From: Symsagittifera roscoffensis
Taxonomy: Eukaryota; Xenacoelomorpha; Acoela; Convolutidae
Reading direction: 5' to 3'
Assembly: GCF_963678635.1 (NCBI RefSeq)
Contig: NC_087067.1
Coordinates: 53,872,233-53,936,232 of the forward strand
Length of the DNA: 64,000 bases
The notes under the pieces were generated by a model, which saw only the letters and a list, made by a program, of their open reading frames with translations, made no database searches and had not been told where the DNA came from. A program made the position numbers and the translations under genes. Shown one piece after another: positions 54,781-64,000 of the stretch. Within the stretch, counting starts at the first letter, position 1; every line of letters begins with the position of its first letter.

Positions 54781-55636
54781 ACAGTCTAGAGTCTGATTTG
54801 GTGGAAACGGGGCATTTTATTTGGACCACCTCCACAACCTCTCTTTTCCCGGTCAGACCCGTGGAGGACAGGCTAGGGTGGAAAGGAGACTCTAGAGATA
54901 GCTCGGCAAGTAACAGAAAGAGGCTTCAAGTCTTGACATCCCACGAGAACAATACGAGAGGCTTTTCGACAACATAAAATTCTGTGGTCTGGTGTCTTCT
55001 GTCTGTCGTGGTGGTGGAGCGTGGGAACAAGAAAAATGCCTCAGGACAACTTCTCAACTTCTGGTACTTTGAAAAAGTAAGGAATTTCGATTTACAAGAG
55101 TTGGCATGCAGACAGGAGTTGATGGAGAATCTGGAACCCAAGAGCTTGTCCCATGAAGAATTGAGTCACCACTTTTGCATGGCCTGGCTAAAAGCGCACG
55201 AGGCGCATTGTTTCGAGATAAGACCCTAGAGACGGAGGATTTACCAAGTATCCCTAGAAAGTCAGTATTTGGCCCAATCAAATATCGAACCTTGAAGGAA
55301 TTGGGAAGCCCGGGAGCAATTGCAGAACCACCAAAGCATCGCACGAAACTGGACAGAATAAGGGTAGCGATACCTGCTCAATTTTGAGCAGTGGAAAAGC
55401 TTATGGATCCCAAGATTGGGGGGCTTTCTGACACTGCTTATGCGGGGCCAGAACTGTTGAATGATGCGATATATGGGGAGGGATTTAGAGTGTCCAAATT
55501 AGCTAAGGCTATGGCCGGATAAGATTGATCGGATCCGGCGGCCGCGAAAGTCATAATTGTTGCAAGTTGGGACTTCATGGGAGCGTCGGAGAAGTTGTTC
55601 TGGCAGGAGACATGTTTTGGCAACATGTCTCTGGGA
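54781..55636 (+). pseudogene. Unidentified relics, unit 6, copy a
   Basis: Counterpart of 32,411-33,250 (FWYFEKVRNFDLQELACRQE). It is cut at 55,636, just inside the GLND relic, by the duplication junction. The full version follows at 56,833-57,688 and on. Confidence 0.4.
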
Positions 55637-56161
55637 ATCCCGGCTTGAATAACACCACTGAGTATGGTGCTTGCAAGTTTCTTCTTCCCACTCGGCCAAG
55701 GAATAGGATGGGAGGTCCAATGAGCAGATATAGAAGTTGCAGCAAGAAGCTGTCAAAGGTAGGGATCGAAAGGCGAAGTCGCCGAGTGAACCTCTCGTGA
55801 CACGTTCAAGGCCAGACTTGAAAATAGAGGTTGACGAAGTGCCCAGGGCGACTGGCCGGTTCAATTTCGATTGCGTTGCTCAAGAGCAAATTAGTGAAGA
55901 TCTGGTGACTTGGACCCCTCCATAACCCACACCATTTTTCAGAGATCTGGACTTCAGACAGACCAAATTGCTAACAGATTTTTGAGAGATCTGTGGCACT
56001 GGATTGACGCCCAACTCAACCAGTGGCAGCCAAAACAGCGCGGGGACGTCTAGTTACGAGGACTTACAAGAAAGATTGCAGGCAAGGTCGGCGAGAGCGC
56101 CGCGTCGGGAGAGGAACCGGCTACTTGGAAGATACATCCGGTGAGGGGTGCCATTATATCT

Positions 56162-56832
56162 AACTACAAGAAAGACGTCAATTCGAGATACCATAACACA
56201 ATAGGGAGGACTGGACGAGCGCTAAGTGGGAAAGGAGAGCTGCATTCCACGATGCGGCCTGGGTCGATTATCTGACGAAACCAAGGATACCCGAAGGCGC
56301 AGTTCACTTGATCATAGGAACAGCTTGGTCAGCGTTCTCACTAGAGTCAGTGTTCTCACTAGAATCAGGGTTTACCCTCAAATCGATATCTTGAGCTTTT
56401 CAGATGCGGCGAAACCTCAGATGCTGGCTTCACCAGAGATGCTGCAGGTGAGGAAAATACATACGGTCACAATGATAATGGGCGCGAATGACGTTTTTAG
56501 AGGCGAATCCAGGAAGATGACACAGTTATTGGAGAAATTAAGCTGCTTGTTGCAAGAGGTGAGGATCTATCTGGATCCCACAATATTGACGATTTGTAAA
56601 GTGCCGTAGAACATGCAGCTGGACGACAAAAGACGAAACAAGAACTAGAGGGTGCGTCATATCAACGGCGCGATAGTTGAGATCCAGAGAAATAGCGTCC
56701 TGCCCTTGAGGTTGCTGGGTTTGACCTGCATGATGAAACACTGCCTGCCGGATGGGTGCGAATCTGAACGCATCCATTTTGATCAACCAAGAGGCATGGA
56801 GTGGCTGAACAAAGTGTTCCAGAGACACAAGA
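56162..56832 (+). pseudogene. SGNH-like relic, unit 6, copy b
   Basis: Duplicate of 54,110-54,780 through the 2,052-bp duplication; I see no difference. Confidence 0.55.
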
Positions 56833-57569
56833 ACAGTCTAGAGTCTGATTTGGTGGAAACGGGGCATTTTATTTGGACCACCTCCACAACCTCTCTTTTC
56901 CCGGTCAGACCCGTGGAGGACAGGCTAGGGTGGAAAGGAGACTCTAGAGATAGCTCGGCAAGTAACAGAAAGAGGCTTCAAGTCTTGACATCCCACGAGA
57001 ACAATACGAGAGGCTTTTCGACAACATAAAATTCTGTGGTCTGGTGTCTTCTGTCTGTCGTGGTGGTGGAGCGTGGGAACAAGAAAAATGCCTCAGGACA
57101 ACTTCTCAACTTCTGGTACTTTGAAAAAGTAAGGAATTTCGATTTACAAGAGTTGGCATGCAGACAGGAGTTGATGGAGAATCTGGAACCCAAGAGCTTG
57201 TCCCATGAAGAATTGAGTCACCACTTTTGCATGGCCTGGCTAAAAGCGCACGAGGCGCATTGTTTCGAGATAAGACCCTAGAGACGGAGGATTTACCAAG
57301 TATCCCTAGAAAGTCAGTATTTGGCCCAATCAAATATCGAACCTTGAAGGAATTGGGAAGCCCGGGAGCAATTGCAGAACCACCAAAGCATCGCACGAAA
57401 CTGGACAGAATAAGGGTAGCGATACCTGCTCAATTTTGAGCAGTGGAAAAGCTTATGGATCCCAAGATTGGGGGGCTTTCTGACACTGCTTATGCGGGGC
57501 CAGAACTGTTGAATGATGCGATATATGGGGAGGGATTTAGAGTGTCCAAATTAGCTAAGGCTATGGCCG

Positions 57570-58607
57570 GATAAGATTGATCGGATCCGGCGGCCGCGAA
57601 AGTCATAATTGTTGCAAGTTGGGACTTCATGGGAGCGTCGGAGAAGTTGTTCTGGCAGGAGACATGTTTTGGCAACATGTCTCTGGGAACATCTCGTGTA
57701 CGTATTGCCAGGGGCAAAGTTGAACGAAATAATTATCTTAAAGGGAGCGATTAAATCAGGGACGCCATGTAAACCTGAGCTGCTGTCGTTTGACGGATTG
57801 AATGATCACCTGCACGCGGAAGGACTTCAGGTGATCTGGCGGATGGTGGAAAAACAAGAGTTGGTGGCGGTAAGGCTAGGATTGAAGACAAAAGTGGTGT
57901 TCATAAACTGGATAAGCGAGCACGCCGCCGGCCCTTCAATAGTGGTGCTGGCCCTTATAGCAGAAAGCAGTGGAGTGTGAATGGTGATGGCTAATCCCAA
58001 TCGTGAATTGGAGCGGACGAACTTGCGATTCTCGAGATTGCAACTGGCAGCAAGCTGAGAAGATATATCCCATGCCCTGAATGGCAACTACGAGTTTGCC
58101 AACACTTTGATAGTGCTCGATGAGGTGTTGTGTCTGGATGTCTCGAACCTGACCAGGCATTTGAAGTTCAAACCAGTAAACAATGACGACCATCGCGTTA
58201 TCAATCACTTGACTACGAAAATGTGGTTTTTGAAACATGGAGCTCACAATCGTCAGCTAGCTCAATGAGTAGTTAATTGAGACCGGTGCATGATCGGAGA
58301 AACTGATCGACAAGCAGAACAACAGGAATCATTGGTGTATTGCCTCAGGCAAGAAAAAGGAAGGAGCTTTTCCTAGCCCCAAGATTCGAGAGCGTTGGTG
58401 ACAAGACAAAAGAAACTGCTCCCACCTTGATAATGCAAGGGTGGGAGTTTATGCAGAATCAGCACGAGAAAGCGAAAAGAAGAGAGTTGAAGATAGGTAC
58501 AATTGTCTTACTGGAGAATGATACAATCATTGCTCATTTTTGGAAGGATCAGGTCAGGGGGAATTATAAACGATGAAAGCATATAAAATCTTGAGATTCG
58601 TCCACCT
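57570..58607 (+). pseudogene. GLND-containing relic, unit 6
   Basis: ELLSFDGLNDHLHAEGLQVI and INWISEHAAGPSIVVLALIA, one open frame of 123 codons. Close to unit 2. Confidence 0.45.
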
Positions 58608-59515
58608 TTGTTGCGAGAAGAGGTCATGGATAGGTTGTTCTCGGCTGGTAAAAAGATCTTCGAAGCTTTCATCCAGGATGGGCCAGCTTTCCTACTCAGC
58701 AGATGTAAGGAGCTCTTACGGAACGATGCGTTTTTGATCTTGAGCCTTTTGACGCACGGGAATCTGGCAGTATTTCATCGTTTGATGAAGTATGAGGATC
58801 CGATAGCCACGGCACAAGTTCATCCCACCATCCAAACCTGCTCGTATAAGTGCGCTGCTGGGCTGAAAACACTCCTGGTGGATCCCTATTGATGCAGAAT
58901 AGGCATTTCACGGAAGACGAAACGGAACTGAAGTCTAAAGGGCAGGTTCTGGAGGTGAATGGGGGTATGCCGCTTTTGAATGACCTGTGCTTGGCCATGC
59001 GATCGGATCCCCTAAGAGTGTTAAGTGGTTTGGTGGAAGTGTTGACTTGCGTCTATGGGCCAGCAGTGACCTATACTTTCCCGGACCCTGGATTGTGGCG
59101 TAATGGCACTCGGTGATACATGTCAATTTGAGCAGCGTACTTGATGGGACGGCGTTGAATTGGTGCGAGCAGGAACACTTGAGAACGCAGATGAGTGAGA
59201 CGGTACTGTTTGGGAAGATCAAGGATCCCAAATTGATTGTGTTGAATTTCAGAGGATAGCTACAGTGTAGAATGGGCGGAAAGTGACAGGGCCTGGTTGA
59301 AGCATGCCTAAAGTTCTTGAACTTGAACCCTCTTGAGAAGCAAGCTGGAGAGATCTTGAAAATCCGGCTTAGACGGAAAAATTCTAGTTGATAAAGAGGC
59401 AGCTGAGCGTGAACCTTTAGCGGGATATGCTACCAACCGCCTTTTCAGAGTTCCCTGTCGTGAGGAAATTGAATTTGGGGAGGACCAGTTTCTTGTTGTT
59501 ATCGTCCGCTCAGGC
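58608..59515 (+). pseudogene. ORF B relic, unit 6
   Basis: MDRLFSAGKKIFEAFIQDGP, LTHGNLAVFHRLMKYEDP, MPLLNDLCLAMRSDPLRVL and VYGPAVTYTFPDP are in two long frames; NWCEQEHLRTQM follows after a frame change. Confidence 0.85.
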
Positions 59516-59534
59516 TAAGAAAATGGTAGTGCAA

Positions 59535-59893
59535 AAATGACAAAATGGCTAGAAATTGCTCCAAATAGATAAGAACAGGGAAAGACAAAAAGGGGCCCTG
59601 GAGAAGGACAGCTACAAGTTCTTGAGCCAGTTTAACAAGGAGCGATAAGAGCTACACGATCTCACGGCGGGCGGTGAAGTGGCCTGTAAGAGGAGGGACG
59701 AAGAGAAAACCCTGCCCAGGCATAAAATGAGGAACCCAGAAATGAGGAAGGATTGCGAGAGGTGGATCAATGCATGCTTGTCATGCCTGCAGGTGAGGGA
59801 TCTCAGAAATATGAAGTTGCTGCTGAAATCGGTATAGGGCGCGGAAAGAGATTTCGCAAAAGAAGAGAGAGGTGAAGGAGGTCTCATTACCAG
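59535..59893 (+). pseudogene. Integrase relic and truncated macro tail, unit 6
   Basis: ACLSCLQVRDLRNMKLLL is followed by EVSLP at about 59,875 and then interrupted: other units continue TCTACGATCC at the point where this one reads TTGGAACC. Confidence 0.75.
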
Positions 59894-59894
59894 T

Positions 59895-60304
59895 TGGAAC
59901 CTGATCTAAACTACATTTTATGATTGGATAAATTAGATATTTTACCAATGTAAAGTATTTAATATTAACCAATCATGATCCATCTAACTAACAACCCACT
60001 TATTTGTAAGTGCTGAAGTTACTTGTAATTTCAGCACCAGAGAGATTTGAATTTAACTTAGAAATTAGTTGGACTCTCCCGAGCACTTCAGCAGCCGCAA
60101 TAAACCAGTATACCCTAGATCTATTGAGCCTAGCAGAGACTAGTTAAACAACCTGAGACTAGATAGTATAAGAGTAAGATTAGGATCGGTATTAGACTAA
60201 GAAGTTGCACGAATCTATCCGGCCGAAAATAAGATAGCGTGACGAGCAGACGGTGTACCCCATCCGAAATTACTCTATGAGTTATACACTCCAGTCCTAA
60301 CTCA
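59895..60304 (+). repeat. Candidate 5' LTR (410 bp)
   Basis: It begins TGGAACC at the break in array homology and ends CTAACTCA, giving TG...CA ends, with a two-base gap before TGG. A TATAAGA lies at 60,168. The 3' LTR is outside the window, so this is not proven. Confidence 0.5.
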
Positions 60305-60306
60305 TC

Positions 60307-60324
60307 TGGTGCGACCATAAGTCT
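60307..60324 (+). other. Candidate primer-binding site
   Basis: TGGTGCGACCATAAGTC begins with the TGG that pairs with a tRNA CCA end and lies two bases after the putative LTR. I could not assign the tRNA. Confidence 0.4.
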
Positions 60325-60391
60325 CGAACAAGACCTTAATAGCTTAGAATTAACCAAAATAGATTAGAAATTAGACAAAAACATTTACAAA

Positions 60392-60625
60392 ATGTTATAC
60401 GACAATAATTTAATCGAAATGTCTCTACGACTCAATAGATCAGAGCCAATATTCCGAACCATAACAGAACTACCAGGAATTGGAAGAAGACCTCGAACCA
60501 GAGACGACATACGACAAAGTAGAAACTTGCCATATAGCTATATGATAGTTAGGCAAAACCCAGAACAAACTTTTATATTTAGAATACTACTAGCAATGAA
60601 TTTAGATTTTCATTTGCAAACCTAA
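60392..60625 (+). CDS. Small ORF of unknown function (77 aa)
   Basis: The first ATG after the primer-binding site opens 77 codons with normal amino-acid diversity and several Arg residues (IGRRPRTRDDIRQSRN). No family is recognised. It shares the reading-frame phase of gag but is 1.4 kb upstream, so it could be a spliced first exon or chance. Confidence 0.3.
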   Translation: MLYDNNLIEMSLRLNRSEPIFRTITELPGIGRRPRTRDDIRQSRNLPYSYMIVRQNPEQTFIFRILLAMNLDFHLQT

Positions 60626-61557
60626 AATTTTGAAGTCAATCCTCAAAATCATTACAGGCGCTAAACAAAATTATTAATATACAATAACGATTGATAAAAA
60701 GATCTCAGATCGTTTTCCTAAACTCTGCAGTAATATACAAAACATGTTTGAAAAATATTTATTGAAAAATAAAAAATAAAAATTAGTAGCATGACAATAA
60801 ATGGTTAGTAATCATAAATCATCCTGTTGTTCCAGCTCCATCACCTAAAACATAACAGCAATCATAAACCCACTAATATCATCAAAACACTAAATCTTTC
60901 CTTTACACACATTTAAAATTTTATTAAAACTTAAATTCACTTAATTTTAAAACCAGATCATCAAGGCTTATCCTTGGATCTTAAATCATTTTCTACTTAA
61001 TTAAATTTCAAATTTGATCATCAAGGCTTATCCTTGGATCAAACAGAACAACTTTGTTCTCCCCCACCCACTTAATTAGTGTCTAACGACCTCAAACGTC
61101 GATTCACTACCCAACCCTTTCTAAAGACCTAAGATTAATAGAAATTTTTAAACAAAACTAATCATTCAAATTAGGATAAACAGTGAAGAACTTCGGTTAT
61201 TCATCCTTCACTTGACCCCCCCTCTTACCAGACCCAGGATAAATCTTAGACTTAGTAAGTTTAAAATAGTATCTAACGAACTACTCGCGTTCTAATTATA
61301 CCTGAACCTTGTGGATCGATTTACTATTCTCCAACCCTTGAACACAATCACTACCCCTAAGTAAGATTAAGTAAGTTAACACCTTAACTTATACTAGCCA
61401 CGAGAAAGTAAAAAATCATTCTTCGGAATCGATATACTTTTCTCTCCAACCCTGAACAAATAGACCCAGGTTAAGCTAACCAAAAAATCGTAAGAACTAA
61501 CAGTTTAGGAAAATAGAAATCATTTAACAACCTTTTGCATCCGTCATCCTAAACCTT
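60626..61557 (+). other. Leader without a convincing gene
   Basis: AT-rich, with no ORF of note. It holds the direct repeat at 60,956-61,040. Confidence 0.5.
60956..61040 (+). repeat. 25-bp direct repeat, 60-bp period, internally palindromic
   Basis: Two exact copies (60,956-60,980 and 61,016-61,040). Each has AAGG and CCTT arms around a short centre and GATC at both ends, so each could form a hairpin. Confidence 0.85.
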
Positions 61558-62025
61558 ATGTCATTTAAAAACCTAGGAAATAAACAAACAATCGTTTTAC
61601 ACAATTGTGAAATAGATAACAAAAAATACGACCTTGTAATCACACCTCATACACAAACAGTTGGATACATTCGAACAAAACGACAAACACTAAAAAGAAA
61701 AATAATAACGAAACAAAGACAAATAACACGAAAAAGATTTTCAAAAAATCGAAACGCATTTTCAGAATCAGAAACCAACAGTTTAGACGAACTTTACAAA
61801 CTAAAAGAATCAATAGATAAAAATTGCCCACTTCACGATCAATTATATTTTTCTGACTCAGAAACAACTTCAAATTCATCAAAAAGAGGAAAAAGAAGAA
61901 TAAAAAAGCAGTATAAACACAAACCAGTACATTTATACAATTGGAATCAACCAATTCGACACATTAATAATTACATATTAACAGTCATCGAACGAAAAAA
62001 TGAGCTCAACGCACACCCCAGGTGA
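61558..62025 (+). CDS. Upstream basic protein (155 aa), overlaps gag
   Basis: The ATG at 61,558 opens a Lys/Arg-rich protein (RQTLKRKIITKQRQITRKRF, SKRGKRRIKKQYKHK) with an acidic middle (FSESETNSLDE, SDSETTSNSSK). Basic clusters suggest nucleic-acid binding or nuclear entry; no family is recognised. Its last 26 nt overlap the start of gag in a different frame, a tight arrangement that supports both ORFs. The stop is TGA at 62,023-62,025. Confidence 0.6.
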   Translation: MSFKNLGNKQTIVLHNCEIDNKKYDLVITPHTQTVGYIRTKRQTLKRKIITKQRQITRKRFSKNRNAFSESETNSLDELYKLKESIDKNCPLHDQLYFSDSETTSNSSKRGKRRIKKQYKHKPVHLYNWNQPIRHINNYILTVIERKNELNAHPR

Positions 62026-64000
62026 CGAAACCCCAGATGATGATGAAATCTTTCCTTTTATAGTAGATGCAACCACTGATAGAGGACAGCATATATTTTG
62101 CAAAAATTTACTATTAAATTTATTTGAACCCGGAATCAGTCCATGTAAAACAGAGTTCCCAGATGTAAAAATCAAAAGACAAATCATAGACCACTACTTA
62201 AAAGATATATGCAACATAACACAACAGTATGGAATCTACTCCATAGAATTCACCTCACCAAACCATAATCATAGAAAATATACAATTCAAACAGACGATC
62301 TTGATTTAGAATTTTCAAAAGTTTTTTCAGAATATATAAAAAGCATCCAATATCATAACTCACAAAGAGCAAACTCCATATTCACCAATGAAGTTTTCGC
62401 AATAATATATAGTTATATTTCGATATTAGAAAACGAAATCCCAATAACAAATGTCTCACCGACAGAAACATCTAAACATTTAAGAGTACGACATGAAATA
62501 ACACTACTCTCTAGTTATTTAAACATCATTAAAGAAAATTTCACGAAAGACGACGTTTCACAACATACAAAACACGATCTACAAAAAATTTTGGCATGGT
62601 TCATAATAGATTATTTCACACACAATATTGATTTAATTGCACAAGCAAGAAAAAATTTTAGACCCCAAAACTCGAACGATGATACCGCTATCACAGAACA
62701 ATCAGATTATGTTTGGGACCCCGAATGGTCTCATCCCGCATTTATAAGCTTCCCACAATCAATCTCAAGTCAAGCAATAAGTACGATATCTTACATAAGA
62801 GATTATGTAAAAGTAATACCATTCACCATTGATGCAACACCATTAAACTATAATACATTTTTGCCCGATACACAAAATAATAGTTTAAACTCTACAGTCA
62901 TACACAATGAAAACCTCAATGGAACTAGGAATCTTACTCAACAAGATATCCAGACACCATCACACTTCATAAATGAAGAAATTGTACACACAACAACTAC
63001 ACAACAAAGTATTTCACCAATACGCCCAAATTTAACAACACCAAGAAATACAAATCCTTCACAAACACAGGTAACCTTACAATCAACCGTTAAACCTTCG
63101 GTTGCCCCTAAATATTCACATATGGATTACCAAACATACAGACCCATGACAATACCATCAAAAACACGCAAAACATTCACTAGAAACAACTTTGCAGACC
63201 ATAATTATAATTATACACATCCATCAAAAACATATAATCAACCACAAAGAAATTTTAACCAATATACAAGATCTCGAAATTGGGATAACCCAATGACCCA
63301 ACCTAATTCAATAAATTTCCAAACAAATCCTCCACAGGATCACAGTGAAAATTACCCATTTTTTCAACAAAATAAAAATAAAAAACAGACATCTTATCAA
63401 ATGGATTATTTATCCTCAGATGATGATTTCTTACAACCAGATATATTTGCACCAAATACTCAAGAATATCGTAGACAAGGAATACAGAAAACACGTACAA
63501 ATCATAGAAATTTTTCTCCACAACCAATAGATGCACAACATCAACAACCAATTCAACAACAAAATCTAATTAATACACAATCTTTTCAACCAATCCAACA
63601 ACAAAATCCAATGACTGCACACTCGTATCAACCATCACAAATGCAAAATGAAATACCACTCCCATATTATCTTCAACAACATGAAATAACAAGAAACCAA
63701 CTTTCAAATTTTTCTCAAATGCCAAATGCAGCAGAATCATTACAAATGACAATGAATCCATACCTTATGGGTGGATCATCAATAACATCAAACAAACCTT
63801 TAATGGTTTTCACAGGAACAGACCCTGAATACTCTGTAGAAGATTATTTAAATGCAGTAACAGCAAACCTGATTTTAAATATTGGACCTGAACCAATAAA
63901 TACGCCACTACATCAAAATTGGATACATCGACGCACAGCGTTAATACAAACAACCTTAGATGGCGCAGCCCAAAAATGGTTTTCAGTACTACCTCTAGAA
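62000..64000 (+). CDS. Gag polyprotein, 667 codons, open at right edge
   Basis: The ATG at 62,000 starts a frame with no stop to the end of the window. The N-terminal 250 residues are a helical domain with an acidic start (DETPDDDEIFPF). Residues about 300-590 are rich in Gln, Asn, Pro and Tyr (low complexity, prion-like). From about residue 598 a Ty3-type capsid starts: FTGTDPEYSVEDYLNAV, then WIHRRTALIQTTLDGAAQKW and FSVLP, matching the retrotransposon gag pattern of a WF-type motif after a helical repeat. The zinc knuckle and Pol would follow outside. Codons strongly prefer A at third position. Confidence 0.85.
   Translation, partial: MSSTHTPGDETPDDDEIFPFIVDATTDRGQHIFCKNLLLNLFEPGISPCKTEFPDVKIKRQIIDHYLKDICNITQQYGIYSIEFTSPNHNHRKYTIQTDDLDLEFSKVFSEYIKSIQYHNSQRANSIFTNEVFAIIYSYISILENEIPITNVSPTETSKHLRVRHEITLLSSYLNIIKENFTKDDVSQHTKHDLQKILAWFIIDYFTHNIDLIAQARKNFRPQNSNDDTAITEQSDYVWDPEWSHPAFISFPQSISSQAISTISYIRDYVKVIPFTIDATPLNYNTFLPDTQNNSLNSTVIHNENLNGTRNLTQQDIQTPSHFINEEIVHTTTTQQSISPIRPNLTTPRNTNPSQTQVTLQSTVKPSVAPKYSHMDYQTYRPMTIPSKTRKTFTRNNFADHNYNYTHPSKTYNQPQRNFNQYTRSRNWDNPMTQPNSINFQTNPPQDHSENYPFFQQNKNKKQTSYQMDYLSSDDDFLQPDIFAPNTQEYRRQGIQKTRTNHRNFSPQPIDAQHQQPIQQQNLINTQSFQPIQQQNPMTAHSYQPSQMQNEIPLPYYLQQHEITRNQLSNFSQMPNAAESLQMTMNPYLMGGSSITSNKPLMVFTGTDPEYSVEDYLNAVTANLILNIGPEPINTPLHQNWIHRRTALIQTTLDGAAQKWFSVLPLE

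Larger units (their letters stand above)
53585..57688 (+). repeat. Tandem duplication, 2,052-bp period, near-identical copies
   Basis: 53,585-55,636 is repeated at 55,637-57,688. Every open frame in the first copy recurs exactly 2,052 nt later with the same translation. The junction joins CTCTGGGAA to TCCCGGCTTG with a two-base overlap. Confidence 0.92.
53327..59893 (+). repeat. Array unit 6, with internal 2,052-bp tandem duplication, 3' truncated
   Basis: A relic (53,327-53,875), SGNH-like relic and unidentified relic, the same again as a duplicate, then GLND relic, B relic, integrase relic and the first residues of the macro tail. It stops at about 59,893, where an unrelated LTR element begins. 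Confidence 0.85.
59895..64000 (+). mobile_element. A-rich LTR retrotransposon, 5' portion
   Basis: Candidate 5' LTR, primer-binding site, leader, two short ORFs and a Gag frame open to the right edge. Base composition changes sharply at 59,893 to A-rich, G-poor sequence. It is not related to the giant element in any way I can see. Pol and the 3' LTR are outside the window. Confidence 0.8.

Noticed and set aside
61640-61954. 104-codon hydrophobic minus-strand ORF
   Set aside because: Antisense shadow of the Lys-rich 155-aa ORF.

Overview
This window reads as repeat-rich nuclear DNA of a eukaryote, most likely an invertebrate animal. I see LTR and non-LTR retroelements, microsatellites and large decayed repeats, but no ordinary host gene, tRNA, rRNA or bacterial operon. 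I cannot name the species from the sequence. All similarity statements come from reading the translations by eye; nothing was searched.

Layout. (1) Positions 1 to about 19,200, minus strand: a very large Ty3/Gypsy-like element. In sense order it has a roughly 4-kb leader packed with a CCCTCCGGA-type motif, Gag (1073 aa, two CCHC knuckles), retropepsin, reverse transcriptase, RNase H, integrase (D35E plus GPY/F-like domain) and a TARG1/OARD1-like macro domain. After a spacer come overlapping accessory frames (A, B, C/D) in the place where env would sit, running off the left edge. They look nothing like an envelope protein. The copy is slightly damaged: several in-frame stops and at least two frameshifts interrupt otherwise continuous frames. 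(2) 19,260-20,985, minus: a 5'-truncated non-LTR (LINE-like) reverse transcriptase relic. (3) 20,985-24,023, plus: a decayed relative of element 1 in head-to-head orientation (Gag C-terminus, protease, RT start, integrase piece, macro tail). (4) 24,024-43,644 and 51,545-59,893, plus: a decayed tandem array of a rearranged derivative. Each unit reads A-relic, SGNH-hydrolase-like relic, an unknown relic, B-relic fused to an integrase zinc-finger piece, macro-domain tail, spacer, then A again. Units share private deletions and duplications, so their family tree can be read. (5) 43,645-47,500: a different relic covering B C-terminus, C and D and continuing past the point where element 1 leaves the window. 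(6) 47,500-51,545: diverged direct repeats, a (TAG)n run and a LINE-like scrap. (7) 59,895-64,000, plus: the 5' end of an unrelated, A-rich LTR retrotransposon that cut the last array unit. It has a candidate LTR, a primer-binding site, two small ORFs and a Gag frame of 667 codons open to the right edge.

How the parts relate. Frames A, B and C/D have no family I recognise. They are nevertheless real coding sequence, because independently decayed copies on the other strand, many kilobases away, preserve the same amino-acid patterns while the DNA has diverged. The array shows the same linkage macro tail - spacer - A as element 1, so the macro domain and the accessory block belong to one mobile unit rather than to two neighbours. 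The most interesting content is this giant retroelement with a captured macro domain, an uncharacterised accessory gene block and (in the related array) SGNH-hydrolase-like relics.
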